From Candidatus Latescibacterota bacterium (GTDB lineage: Bacteria; Krumholzibacteriota; Krumholzibacteriia; LZORAL124-64-63): 53,950 nucleotides of DNA. Of this stretch, positions 41,776-50,876 are shown one piece after another. Where the stretch lies: assembly GCA_030658975.1 (NCBI GenBank), contig JAUSBL010000031.1, forward strand, positions 1 to 53,950. Direction: 5' to 3'. The notes beneath the pieces are model-generated. The model searched no databases and was not told the origin of the DNA. It saw only the letters and a program-made list of their open reading frames with translations. Both the position numbers and the translations under genes were made by a program. Position 1 is the stretch's first letter; every line of letters starts with the position of its first letter.

Positions 41776-43029
41776 TCAGGAAACCGGCGCCCGTCGCAGG
41801 GGCATCGTCATGCAGCGGGGCCCGCCGCCCCCGCGCGGCAGCTCGGAGCCCGGCAGCGCGATCGCACAACGGCGGTAGCCCGCGGGATCGACGCGCCCCT
41901 CGGCCACGTCGCGGGCCTCGACGACCGCGAAGCCGTGGCGGTCCAGCTCCTCGACGGTGTGGACGTTGCGCGCGTAGACGATCACGCGCCCCGGCGCCAG
42001 CGCGAAGCTGTTGGTGCCGGAGTGCCACTGCTCGCGCTCCTGGAGCCAGGGGTCGGTGTGGCCGCCGCAGGCCACCGGCTCGAGGTCCAGCCCGAGCCGG
42101 CGCAGGCAGTCCAGCAGGTGCTCGTCCTCGCGGATCGAGACCACGCGCCCCCCCTCGACGCGCAGGTGCACCGTGCGCAGGCGCGACGGCCCCGTGATCA
42201 CGGGCTCGTAGACCAGGCAGGCGTCGCGGTCCAGGATGGTGAAGACCATGTCGAGGTGGATGAACGACTCCGGCGCCGCCGGCAGCTCCTGGACCACGAC
42301 GTCGAAGCGGCCGCGGGTCTCGCGCAGCCGCTCGACCACGAAGTCGACGGCCTGCGGCGAGGTGCGCTGGCCGAGGCCGAAGATCAGCAGGTCCTCGCGC
42401 GCGACCAGCACGTCGCCGCCCTCGAGCTTCAGGGAGGGACCGGCCTGCGGGTCCGGCTCGACGGTGCGCGCGCGCAGCGCCGGGTGGCAGCGCAGCACCG
42501 CCTCGAGGATGACCGCCTCGCGGTCGCGCACCGCGCTGGCCATGCGCCCGACCAGGACGCGGTCGCCGACCGCGGCCGCCGCGTCGCGCATGAAGAACAG
42601 GTTGTGCAGGGGGCGCAGGGCGTGGCGCTCGGCGCTGAGGTGGTCGGTCAGCGACGCCGGCTCCAGGGCGATGCCTTCCACGAGGCGCCGCGCCAGCTCC
42701 CCGGCGGGCAGCGCCGCCAGGGCGCCTTCGAGCCGGTCGACTTCTTCGCGCGCGCAGATGCGGCGCAGCAGCGCGGCGCGCGCCGTCTCGTCCCCGAGCA
42801 CGTCCGCCAGCAGCTCGTCCACGTGCAGGACCCGCGCGCTGCGGGCCAGCACCCCCTCCAGCACGGCGTACTCCGCCGCGGCCTCCGGCAGGTTGAGGAT
42901 GTCGCTGTAGAGCGCGCGCTCGGCGTTCTGTGGCGTCATGTTCTCGATCTCGGGGCCCGGACGGTGCAGCAGCACCGCCTCCAGCCCGCCGATCTCGGAG
43001 TCCACCGCCACCTGGATCCTGTCGGTCAT
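41776..43029 (-). CDS. arcA: Arginine deiminase
   Basis: 417 residues, normal for the family. It hydrolyses arginine to citrulline and ammonia. Catalytic and guanidinium-binding elements are present: NLFFMRD, LKLEGGDVLVARED, the catalytic His in FIHLDMVFTILD, and the nucleophile Cys in GPRCMTMPLRR near the C-terminus. No ornithine carbamoyltransferase or carbamate kinase gene is next to it, so the full arginine-fermentation operon is not here. Its start at 43029 is 117 bases downstream of the small secreted protein gene. Confidence 0.94.
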   Translation of the reverse strand: MTDRIQVAVDSEIGGLEAVLLHRPGPEIENMTPQNAERALYSDILNLPEAAAEYAVLEGVLARSARVLHVDELLADVLGDETARAALLRRICAREEVDRLEGALAALPAGELARRLVEGIALEPASLTDHLSAERHALRPLHNLFFMRDAAAAVGDRVLVGRMASAVRDREAVILEAVLRCHPALRARTVEPDPQAGPSLKLEGGDVLVAREDLLIFGLGQRTSPQAVDFVVERLRETRGRFDVVVQELPAAPESFIHLDMVFTILDRDACLVYEPVITGPSRLRTVHLRVEGGRVVSIREDEHLLDCLRRLGLDLEPVACGGHTDPWLQEREQWHSGTNSFALAPGRVIVYARNVHTVEELDRHGFAVVEARDVAEGRVDPAGYRRCAIALPGSELPRGGGGPRCMTMPLRRAPVS

Positions 43030-43094
43030 CGCGGTCTCCCTTCGGATGGTGCCAGAGTAAGCCGGAGATGCGTGACGGCCTACAGAAATGCGGA

Positions 43095-43118
43095 GCGCCG
43101 GCCCACAGCGACCGGCGC
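43095..43118. terminator. Hairpin between the small secreted gene and arcA
   Basis: Seven-bp stem GCGCCGG / CCGGCGC with a ten-base loop, 28 bases past the stop of the gene at 43147. T tract poor, so it is a possible terminator only. Confidence 0.45.
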
Positions 43119-43146
43119 CCCGCTTCCTTCACCTGCCGGGAACGAT

Positions 43147-43701
43147 CTATCGGTAGAGAACCTTCACGCCGCCCCAGGTGGCGTCCTCGTTGCCGACGTA
43201 GGTGCCGGCCTCGATGGCGGCGGTGTCGAGCCGCGCCTCGGGCCAGGCCACGATCTCCATGTCGTCGTCCTGGCTGGCGATCAGGGCCAGGCCGACCTGG
43301 ACGGGCCCGTCCAGCAGGAAGGCCCAGCTCGCCACGGCGCTGCCGCCGATGGTCAGGAACGGCGTGCTGAGATCGAAGGCGCCGGTCAGCGGCATCGCCA
43401 CGGCCCACAGGAACCCACCTTGGGGGTCGGGCACGAACGCGACCAGTTCCGCAACCCAATCCACGAGGTTGCCGCCGCCGTCACGGCGCTGGCCGTTGAA
43501 GGCCTCGCCGGTCCAGTGGATCGACAGGTCGTCGATCGAGCCGACCTCGGGCGCGAGGGTGAAGGTGGTGGAGCGGGCGCTCTCGCCGAACCGCGCGACG
43601 TACTGGCCGTCGACACCCGTCAGGGGGATGACCAGGGGGTCGGCCAGAGCGGGGACGGCGGCGATCAGGCAGAACAGCAGCAGCAGGCGCAAGGTTGTCA
43701 T
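43147..43701 (-). CDS. Small secreted protein with conserved LYR tail
   Basis: 184 residues. Signal peptide MTTLRLLLLFCLIAAVPALA, then a beta-rich domain (DPLVIPLTGVDGQYVARFGE; VGSIDDLSIHWTGEAFNGQR; AVASWAFLLDGPVQVGLALI) resembling carbohydrate-binding or discoidin-like sandwiches, but with no clear match. The C-terminus, VGNEDATWGGVKVLYR, repeats the tail of the secreted protein at 9502-10179. GGGAG lies six bases before the ATG at 43701. Its promoter overlaps the 3' end of the neighbouring murU-amgK gene. Function unknown. Confidence 0.78.
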   Translation of the reverse strand: MTTLRLLLLFCLIAAVPALADPLVIPLTGVDGQYVARFGESARSTTFTLAPEVGSIDDLSIHWTGEAFNGQRRDGGGNLVDWVAELVAFVPDPQGGFLWAVAMPLTGAFDLSTPFLTIGGSAVASWAFLLDGPVQVGLALIASQDDDMEIVAWPEARLDTAAIEAGTYVGNEDATWGGVKVLYR

Positions 43702-43813
43702 GTCAGTCTCCCGGTTCGCGGCGTGTCGATTACAGGATTCACGTTCGGCCCTGCCGCCCGTTGAAGGGGCGGGGGGACGCGACCGGCTCGTTCGTCCGGT
43801 CTCGATGTCAATA

Positions 43814-43842
43814 ATTATACCATCGTCATTATTATTGATCAA
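43814..43842 (-). promoter_or_regulatory. Strong promoter of the small secreted LYR-tail gene
   Basis: On the minus strand TTGATC, 17 bases, TATAAT. The -35 lies in the 12-bp perfect palindrome TATTGATCAATA and overlaps the last codons of the murU-amgK gene. Confidence 0.75.
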
Positions 43843-45583
43843 TAGTGATTATTGCAACGACACCCTGGAGTTTTGCCATGCGGGGGGCGGGGGGCGGGAG
43901 GCGGTCGGCGTCGGCCAACAGATCCAGCAAGTTCTTCCATGCCAATGGGATGTGACTGCGGAAGGCCTTCTTGCCCTTGACGTTCGAGAGGAAGGCGAAG
44001 GCCCCGAGCGCCTGCATGACGCGCTGCAGACCGGCCAGGGTCGCGTCCCGGTGCAGGTCCTTCGATCGGCTGGCAGCCGGCCCCCCGGCGGCGGCGCTCG
44101 CCCGGACGAACCTGTCCAGCAGCGCCTCGCGCAGGCCGCCGTCGAGGTCGACGTAGGCGTCGCGCAGCAGGGACATCAGGTCGTAGGCGCAGGGACCGAG
44201 CCGCATCCCCTGCACGTCGACCAGCCGGACGCGGCCGTCGCGCACCAGGATGTTGCGCGACTGGAAGTCGCGGTGCATGAGCGCGCGCGGCTGCGCCGCC
44301 ACGGCGTCGGCCAGTGCGGCGAACTCGGCGTCCAGGCCGGCCAGCGCGGCTGCGGGCAGGCCGCGGTCCTCGAGCAGGAAGCGGCGGCTGAAGTAGGCGG
44401 TCTCGGCCAGCAGGTCGTCGCGCCCGAAGACGCGGTCGCGGGCCGCGGGGCAGGCGGCGCTGCGGGCCGTGCCCCGCGACTGCAGTTCGGCCAGCAGGTC
44501 GACGACCGGACCGTACAGGGCGGCGCGGTCGGCGCCCGGGGCGTGCGCGAGGCGGTGCAGCGAGTCGTCGCCGAGGTCCTCGAGCAGGGCGGCGCCGTCC
44601 TCGCGGTCGGCGCCGAACACGGCGGCGCCGCCGAGGTCCTGCGCGTGCAGGAAGGCGGCGACCGCCACCGCGCGGTCGAATTCGGGATCGCGGGGGCGGT
44701 CCTTCATGAGCACGGCGCTCTCGGCGCCGCGGCGCAGGCGCCAGAAGCCGCGGTCGGAGCCCTCGGGCGCGAGACGCGCGATTTCAGCGCCGCCCCAGCC
44801 GCAGGCCCGCACCACCGGCAGGGCCGCGACGGCGGCGGCGGCCGCATCGGCGTCGGCGGGGTCGTCCAGCGCGAGCAGCGCCTCGAGGTAGCGGCCCGGC
44901 GTCCCGAGGTCGGACCAGCGCAGGCCGGCCGGCGCGACGCCGCGCACCGCGCCGGTTTCGCGCCCGATCCGGGACAGCAGCGCGTCGGCGAGCGCGCCGG
45001 GACCGTCGGGCAGGTCGTCGAGGAAGCGCGCCGCCAGCACCGCGACGCCGGTGTAGGTCAGGGACCGGTCATCGTCGCGCGCGGCGGCGCCGGCGCGCCC
45101 GCCGACGTCGCGCACGATCCCGTCGCCGCCCAGCAGCACGGTGTTGACGGGCGGCCAATCGGCGAGCAGCAGGGTGGCGGCCGCGCCCGTCGCGAGATGG
45201 TCCGCGACGAGGGCGCCGAGGTCAGTGTCGGCCTCCACGTCGCCGTTGTGCAGCAGGACGTGGGGCTCGCCGCGGAAGAACTCCCGCGCGTTCGCGATCC
45301 CGCCGGCGGTGCCCAGGATGTCCGGCTCGAGGAAGACGCGGATCTCGTCGAACCCGGCCAGGGCCTGCGACGCGTCCGCGATCCGCTGCGGCAGGTGGTG
45401 GGCGTTCACGGCGAGGCGCCGCGCGCCGGCGCCGTGCAGCCGCGCGGCGATCCGCGCCAGCAGGGTGCGGCCGCCGAGCTGCACCAGGGGCTTGGGGGTC
45501 GTGTCGGTCAGGGGGCGCAGGCGCGTGCCGAGCCCCGCGGCCAGGATCATGGCGCAGCGGACGCCGGACGCGCGCTCAGTCAT
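43832..45583 (-). CDS. MurU-AmgK fusion: MurNAc-1-phosphate uridylyltransferase / anomeric MurNAc kinase
   Basis: 583 residues, two enzymes in one chain. Residues about 11-245 are a sugar nucleotidyltransferase (MILAAGLGTRLRPLTDTTPK, LEPDILGTAGGIANA, LLHNGDVEAD), closest in pattern to MurU. Residues about 260-560 are an aminoglycoside-phosphotransferase-like kinase (catalytic loop ALMHRDFQSRNILVRDG and metal site VRLVDVQGMRLGPCAYDL), as in AmgK. In Pseudomonas the two are separate adjacent genes converting MurNAc to MurNAc-1-phosphate and then UDP-MurNAc, bypassing fosfomycin-sensitive synthesis. Here they are fused, MurU first. The start overlaps the NamZ-like gene by eight bases. The last dozen residues run into an AT-rich promoter region. 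Confidence 0.88.
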   Translation of the reverse strand: MTERASGVRCAMILAAGLGTRLRPLTDTTPKPLVQLGGRTLLARIAARLHGAGARRLAVNAHHLPQRIADASQALAGFDEIRVFLEPDILGTAGGIANAREFFRGEPHVLLHNGDVEADTDLGALVADHLATGAAATLLLADWPPVNTVLLGGDGIVRDVGGRAGAAARDDDRSLTYTGVAVLAARFLDDLPDGPGALADALLSRIGRETGAVRGVAPAGLRWSDLGTPGRYLEALLALDDPADADAAAAAVAALPVVRACGWGGAEIARLAPEGSDRGFWRLRRGAESAVLMKDRPRDPEFDRAVAVAAFLHAQDLGGAAVFGADREDGAALLEDLGDDSLHRLAHAPGADRAALYGPVVDLLAELQSRGTARSAACPAARDRVFGRDDLLAETAYFSRRFLLEDRGLPAAALAGLDAEFAALADAVAAQPRALMHRDFQSRNILVRDGRVRLVDVQGMRLGPCAYDLMSLLRDAYVDLDGGLREALLDRFVRASAAAGGPAASRSKDLHRDATLAGLQRVMQALGAFAFLSNVKGKKAFRSHIPLAWKNLLDLLADADRLPPPAPRMAKLQGVVAIITIDQ

Positions 45584-46754
45584 CTTCGCGCAGCTCCCGC
45601 AGCTCGTCCCCGAAGCGCCGCAGCTCGGCGTCCCAGCCGCCGACGAGATCGCGCGGGGCGGCGCCGGCGTCGACGCCCTCGCGCAGCCCCCGGCCGCCGG
45701 CCAGGATGTCGATGGGCGGCTTGACCGTCTCGTACTCGTACGGCGGTTCCTTCCAGCGGAAGTCGTCCGGCCACAGGGCGCGCGCCGCGCAGAGGACCGC
45801 GACCGCGGTCAGGACCGGCCGGAACGCGCGGCGATCGGTCACGTGCAGCTGCAGGCCGCCGCAGAGGCGGCCATGGTGTTTCTGGAAGGTGGGCTCGAAG
45901 TGCAACGGCCGCAGCCGCACGCCCGGCAGATCGTCGTCGGCGAGCCGGTCGGCGAGCCGCTCGGGCACGAGCCACGGCGCGCCGAAGATCTCGAAGGGAC
46001 GCGTCGTGCCCCTGCCCTCGGACAGCTCCGTGCCCTCGAGCAGGCACATGCCGGGGTAGACGGCCGCGGTGTCCAGCGTCGGCATGTTCGGCGACGGCAG
46101 GACCCAGGGCAGGCCGGTCTCGTCGAACCAGGCGCCGGGGTCGAGCCCGCGGCAGCCGATCACCGTGAGGTCGACGTCCAGGCCGCGGCGGCGGCGGAAG
46201 AGCCGGGCCAGCTCGCCGATGGTCAGGCCGTGGCGCATGGGCAGCGGTTCGAGCCCGACGAACGAGCGGAAGGCGGGGTCCAGGACGTTGCCCTCGCGGG
46301 CGTCGCCCAGCGGGTTCGGGCGGTCGAGCACCAGGACCGCCTTGCCCTGCTCGGAACACGCCTCCAGGCACAGCAGCATGGTCCAGATGAAGGTGTAGTA
46401 GCGCGCGCCGACGTCCTGCAGGTCGATCACCAGCAGGTCGAGGTCCGCGAGCATCGCCGCGGTGGGCTTGCGGTGCTCGCCGTAGAGGGAGTAGGCCGGC
46501 AGGCCGGTGGCCGGGTCGGCGAAGCCGCGCCACTCGACCATGTTGTCCTGGGTCTCGCCGCGCAGGCCGTGCTGCGGGCCGAACAGGCAGCGCAGGTCCG
46601 CGCCGGGAGCGGCGCGCAGCAGAGGGGCGGCGTGGCGCAGGCGGCCGTCCACCGACGCGGGGTGGCAGAGCAGGCCGACGCGCCGCCCGCGCAGCGGCGC
46701 GAAGTCGCGCTCGACCAGAACGTCGAGACCGGTCAGGATGGTGTTGCGGGACAT
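45576..46754 (-). CDS. NamZ-like exo-beta-N-acetylmuramidase (DUF1343), apparently cytoplasmic
   Basis: 392 residues of the DUF1343 family, whose Bacillus member NamZ splits MurNAc from the non-reducing end of peptidoglycan fragments. The Rossmann-like N-terminal domain (RRVGLLCHPASVDGRLRHAA; LFGPQHGLRGETQDNM; LLVIDLQDVGARYYTFIWTM) and the smaller C-terminal part (LPSPNMPTLDTAAVYPGMCL; EGTELSEGRGTTRPFEIFGA) carry the family's conserved acidic and GEGRGT-like motifs. There is no signal peptide, unlike secreted NamZ, so it would act on imported muropeptides or disaccharides. It precedes and overlaps the MurU-AmgK fusion, which would use the released MurNAc. GAGG lies seven bases before the ATG. 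Confidence 0.9.
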   Translation of the reverse strand: MSRNTILTGLDVLVERDFAPLRGRRVGLLCHPASVDGRLRHAAPLLRAAPGADLRCLFGPQHGLRGETQDNMVEWRGFADPATGLPAYSLYGEHRKPTAAMLADLDLLVIDLQDVGARYYTFIWTMLLCLEACSEQGKAVLVLDRPNPLGDAREGNVLDPAFRSFVGLEPLPMRHGLTIGELARLFRRRRGLDVDLTVIGCRGLDPGAWFDETGLPWVLPSPNMPTLDTAAVYPGMCLLEGTELSEGRGTTRPFEIFGAPWLVPERLADRLADDDLPGVRLRPLHFEPTFQKHHGRLCGGLQLHVTDRRAFRPVLTAVAVLCAARALWPDDFRWKEPPYEYETVKPPIDILAGGRGLREGVDAGAAPRDLVGGWDAELRRFGDELRELREDD

Positions 46755-46890
46755 GGCGCCGCCTCGGCTGGAGTTCGGCGCCAGTGTAGGCGGCGGCCGC
46801 GCAACTGTCGAGGCGCGGTTGCGTAACCACGCGGTCGGCGGCGATGCCGGCCCGGACCGGCCCCTTCCACTCCAGCGAGAGGCGGCACCC

Positions 46891-49023
46891 ATGCGCACCC
46901 CCCTGCTGCGGACCCTGTTCATCGTTGCGTGCTGCGGCGCCGCCGGCCTCGCCGCCGCCGCGGATCGCGTCACCGCGCCCGCGCCTCCCGTCGCGCGCGT
47001 CGAACCCCACGTATTGCGGGAGTTCGGCGGCGAGCGCGTCGACGACTACTACTGGCTCAACCGGCGCGAGGATCCCGCGGTGATCGCCTACCTCGAGGCC
47101 GAGAACGCCTACGCCGAGGCGGTCATGGCGCCCACGGCCGCCCTGCAGGAATCGCTCTTCGCCGAGATCACCGGACGCATCAAGAAGGACGACGACACGG
47201 TCCCCTTCCTCGACCGCGGGCACTGGTATCACACACGCTACGCCGAGGGACAGGAATACCCTGTCTTCTGCCGCCGGGCGGACGCGCCGGGCGCGGTCGA
47301 GCAGGTGATGCTGGACGTGAACGTCCTGGCCGCGGGCCACGCCTTCTTCCAGGCCCGCAACACCGCGGTCAGCTCCGGCAACGGCATCCTGGCCTGGGCC
47401 GACGACGCCGTCGGCCGCCGGCTCTACACGATCCGCTTCAAGGACCTGGCCACCGGAACGGTCCTGCCCGACGCCATCCCCAACGCCAGCGGCAACCACG
47501 TCTGGGCCGAGGACGACCGCACCCTCTTCTACACCAAGAAGGACCCGGTCACCCTGCGCTCCTACCAGGTCTGGCGCCACACGCTGGGCGAGGATCCCGC
47601 CGGCGACGTCCTGGTCTACCAGGAGGACGACGAGACGTTCGCCGTCGGCGTCGGCAAGACGAAGTCGCGCCGGTACGTGCTGATCGGCTGCTACCAGTCG
47701 GTGAGCACCGAGTACCGCTACGTGGCGGCCGACCGGCCGCGCGACGATTTCCGGGTCTTCCAGCCCCGCGAGCGGGACCACGAGTACTCGCTCGACCACC
47801 TCGGCGACACGTTCTTCGTGACCACCAACTGGCGGGCCCGCAACTTCCGGCTGATGACCGCCGCGGCGGCGGCCACCGACAAGGAGAGGTGGGTCGAACT
47901 GCTCCCCCACCGCGAGGATACGCTGCTGCAGGGGATCGAGGTCTTCCGCGACTGGCTGGTCGCGAGCGAGCGGCGCGACGGCCTGACCCGGCTGCGGGTG
48001 CGGCCCTGGCCCGGCGACGGGGTCTGGGAGGACCTCGACTTCGGAGAGCCCGCCTACGTGGCCTACGTCGGCGTGAACCGCGAGGCCGGCACCGACGTCC
48101 TGCGCTTCGGCTACGAGTCCCCGACCACGCCCTTCTCGACCTACGACTACGACATGCGGACGCGCCGCAAGACGCTGCTGAAGCGCGACGAGGTCCTCGG
48201 CGGCTTCGACCCGGCCGATTACGCGTGCGAGCGTCTGGCGATCGGCGCCCGCGACGGCACGCAGGTGCCCGTCTCGCTGGTCTACCGGCGCGGCTTCCCG
48301 AAGGACGGCACGCGCCCGCTGCTGCTCTACGGTTACGGCTCGTACGGCTCGAGCACCGAGCCCGACTTCGACTCCGCGCGGCTGAGCCTCCTGGACCGCG
48401 GCTTCTGCTTCGCCATCGCGCACGTGCGCGGCGGGGACGAGCTGGGCCGCCGTTGGTACGAGGACGGCAAGCTGCTGAACAAGATGCACACCTTCGAGGA
48501 CTTCATCGACTGCGGCCGCGGCCTGGTGGCGGCCGGCTACGCGGACCCGCGGCGGCTCTACGCCATGGGCGGCAGCGCCGGCGGCCTGCTCGTGGGCGCG
48601 GTGGTCAACCTGGAGCCGGAGCTGTTCGCGGGCGTCGTGGCGCAGGTGCCGTTCGTCGACGTGGTCACCACCATGCTCGACGAGTCGATCCCTTTGACCA
48701 CCGCCGAGTACGACGAATGGGGCGACCCCCACGACGAGACGGCCTACCGCTGCATGCTGGCCTATTCGCCCTACGACAACGTCGCGGCCGTGCCGCGACC
48801 CCACCTGCTGGTCACCGCGGGACTGCACGATTCCCAGGTGCAGTACTGGGAACCGGCGAAGTGGGTGGCCAAGCTGCGCCGGCTGAAGGCCGACGACCGC
48901 CGGCTGCTGCTGGTCACGAACATGGAGGCGGGCCACGGCGGCGCTTCGGGCCGCTTCCAGCGGCACCGCGAGACGGCGCGGGAGTACGCCTTCCTGCTGG
49001 ACCTGGCGGGGATCGGGAAGTAG
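46891..49023 (+). CDS. Oligopeptidase B-like prolyl-oligopeptidase-family serine peptidase, exported
   Basis: 710 residues, S9A family. Signal peptide (core LLRTLFIVACCGAAGLAAAA), so it acts in the periplasm or outside. The N-terminal seven-blade propeller includes the opening REFGGERVDDYYWLNRREDP, typical of oligopeptidase B. The C-terminal alpha/beta hydrolase has LLLYGYGSYGSSTEPDF, the nucleophile in MGGSAGGLLVGAVVNLEPEL, the Asp in AGLHDSQVQYWEP and the His in NMEAGHGGASGRF. Oligopeptidase B cuts small peptides after Arg/Lys. GAGAGG precedes the ATG. Divergent from the MurNAc operon. Confidence 0.93.
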   Translation: MRTPLLRTLFIVACCGAAGLAAAADRVTAPAPPVARVEPHVLREFGGERVDDYYWLNRREDPAVIAYLEAENAYAEAVMAPTAALQESLFAEITGRIKKDDDTVPFLDRGHWYHTRYAEGQEYPVFCRRADAPGAVEQVMLDVNVLAAGHAFFQARNTAVSSGNGILAWADDAVGRRLYTIRFKDLATGTVLPDAIPNASGNHVWAEDDRTLFYTKKDPVTLRSYQVWRHTLGEDPAGDVLVYQEDDETFAVGVGKTKSRRYVLIGCYQSVSTEYRYVAADRPRDDFRVFQPRERDHEYSLDHLGDTFFVTTNWRARNFRLMTAAAAATDKERWVELLPHREDTLLQGIEVFRDWLVASERRDGLTRLRVRPWPGDGVWEDLDFGEPAYVAYVGVNREAGTDVLRFGYESPTTPFSTYDYDMRTRRKTLLKRDEVLGGFDPADYACERLAIGARDGTQVPVSLVYRRGFPKDGTRPLLLYGYGSYGSSTEPDFDSARLSLLDRGFCFAIAHVRGGDELGRRWYEDGKLLNKMHTFEDFIDCGRGLVAAGYADPRRLYAMGGSAGGLLVGAVVNLEPELFAGVVAQVPFVDVVTTMLDESIPLTTAEYDEWGDPHDETAYRCMLAYSPYDNVAAVPRPHLLVTAGLHDSQVQYWEPAKWVAKLRRLKADDRRLLLVTNMEAGHGGASGRFQRHRETAREYAFLLDLAGIGK

Positions 49024-49032
49024 CGGCGACGG

Positions 49033-50859
49033 TCAGCTCGGGACGTTGACCCTGACTTCCGTCTCGACACGGTTGCGCCCGGCGTGCTTGGCCCGGTAGA
49101 GCGCCCCGTCGGCGAGCCGGATCAGTTCCTCCGGCGCGTCGGACGGCGCGGGGGTCAGCGCGCCGCCGCCCACGCTGACGGTCACCGGCACGCGGCGCCC
49201 TTCGACCAGGAACTCCATGTCGGCCACGGCCTGGCGCACGCGTTCGCCGAAACCGGCGAGCCGGTCGGGCGTCGCGTCCGGGATGATGACCGCGAACTCC
49301 TCGCCGCCGTAGCGGGCCACGAAGTCGGTCGTGCGGCGGGCGGCGTGCTCGATCGTCATCGCCACCGCCTCCAGGCATTCGTCGCCGACCAGGTGCCCGT
49401 ACGTGTCGTTGAAGTTCTTGAAGTGGTCGATGTCCACCATGAGCATGGCGACCGGTTTGCTCTCGCGCAGCGCCCGCCCGAACTCCAGATCCAGACGATC
49501 GTCGAAAGCGCGACGGTTGTAGCTGCCGGTCAAACCGTCGGTGTGGTTGCGCTGCTCCGACTCCTCGTTCGCCTGGGCCAGCAGGCGCATCATGTTCTGC
49601 ATCTCGGCCGTGCGCAGCTGGACCTCCTGCTTCAGGACGCGGTTGGCCTCCTGCTGCATCCGCAGCACCTCGGCCTGCGCGGCCCGGCGCGCCGTCTTGT
49701 GCTCCCGGTACCGCCCGGCCAGCGCGAGCGACAGCAGCGCCGCCTCGGCCGCGAGCCCGAACAGGGGGCCGTTCTCGGTGATGAACGTGCGCGGCAGCAG
49801 GCCGAACTTGCTGGTGATCATCAGGAACGTGCCGAGCAGGAACGTCAGCCAGGCCGCGATGAACCAGCGGGCGGACCGTCCCCCGTCGCGCCACTGCCTC
49901 AGCCCGCCCCAGGCGATGACGCCCGCGCCCAGCACGGCCGTCACCAGCACCGGGCGCATGGCCTGCGCGTAGGGCAGCAGGCAGGCCGCGGCCAGGCAGG
50001 CCGCGCCGGCGTACATCCCTGCGCGGAAGAGCCGCGAACAGCGGGGCGAACGCTCGCGCAAGCCCAGCAGGTCGTGCGCGAAGACGAAGGCGCTGCCCGT
50101 GGCCGCGGCCACGAACACGGCCGGCGCCTTCTCCTGCAGCCACGGCCAGTTCGGCCACAGGTACTGGTAGCCCAGCCCCTGCAGGCCGGCCATCAGGCCG
50201 AGGAACGAACCCGTGTGCGCGACGAAGGCGAGGTGCACGCGTTCGCGCAGCACGGCGAACAGGAACGCGTTGTAGAGGACGACCAGCACCATCGCGCCGT
50301 AGAAGAAACCGTAGAACGCGTAGCGGTCGGTCTCGGCCCGGAAGTACGGGTTTGCGTCCCACAGCGACAGGGGCACCTGCAGCGAACTGCTCGTGCGCAC
50401 GCGCAGCAGGTAGACGGTCGGCTCGGCCGCCGGCGGCGCCAGCGGGAATAAAAAGTGCCGGTGCACGAGCGGGCGCCGGGCGAACGGTTCGCGATCGCCG
50501 GCCCTACCCACCGAGACGGGGAGGCCGGCCACGACGGTGTACAGTTCGATCTCGTCGAGCAGGGGGTAGGAGATCGCGAGCAGGGCCTCGTGCCCATTCT
50601 CGCCTTCCGGCGCGATGCGGAAGGCCAGCCACCTCTCCCGGTCCGTGTAGCCGAAGTTCGGGATCCCGTCGGCCAACTGCAACCAGGCGCCGGAGCCGGC
50701 GTCGTAGGCGAGCAGACCGCGGTCCATCTCGACGTGGTCGGCGCCGGCCCCGATCCTGAATGCGGCCGTGCCCCAATCGGCGGGCACGGGAGGCACGGCG
50801 GCGACGGCGGGCATCGCCAAAACCAGTATCAAACACAGCAGCGCGACACGAAACGACAT
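49033..50859 (-). CDS. 7TM-DISM receptor diguanylate cyclase
   Basis: 608 residues. Signal sequence, then an extracellular 7TMR-DISM beta domain (about residues 30-175), seven membrane helices (about 180-375, for example [20 protein letters not shown]), a coiled coil ([20 protein letters not shown]) and a GGDEF domain. The active site is ARYGGEEF, competent for making cyclic di-GMP, and five residues upstream lies RTTD, the RxxD inhibitory site, so product inhibition is expected. [16 protein letters not shown] marks the start of the domain. The sugar or other ligand sensed outside is unknown. An inverted repeat sits just before the gene. Confidence 0.94.
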   Translation of the reverse strand: MSFRVALLCLILVLAMPAVAAVPPVPADWGTAAFRIGAGADHVEMDRGLLAYDAGSGAWLQLADGIPNFGYTDRERWLAFRIAPEGENGHEALLAISYPLLDEIELYTVVAGLPVSVGRAGDREPFARRPLVHRHFLFPLAPPAAEPTVYLLRVRTSSSLQVPLSLWDANPYFRAETDRYAFYGFFYGAMVLVVLYNAFLFAVLRERVHLAFVAHTGSFLGLMAGLQGLGYQYLWPNWPWLQEKAPAVFVAAATGSAFVFAHDLLGLRERSPRCSRLFRAGMYAGAACLAAACLLPYAQAMRPVLVTAVLGAGVIAWGGLRQWRDGGRSARWFIAAWLTFLLGTFLMITSKFGLLPRTFITENGPLFGLAAEAALLSLALAGRYREHKTARRAAQAEVLRMQQEANRVLKQEVQLRTAEMQNMMRLLAQANEESEQRNHTDGLTGSYNRRAFDDRLDLEFGRALRESKPVAMLMVDIDHFKNFNDTYGHLVGDECLEAVAMTIEHAARRTTDFVARYGGEEFAVIIPDATPDRLAGFGERVRQAVADMEFLVEGRRVPVTVSVGGGALTPAPSDAPEELIRLADGALYRAKHAGRNRVETEVRVNVPS

Positions 50860-50876
50860 TGGGGACCTGCTAACCG

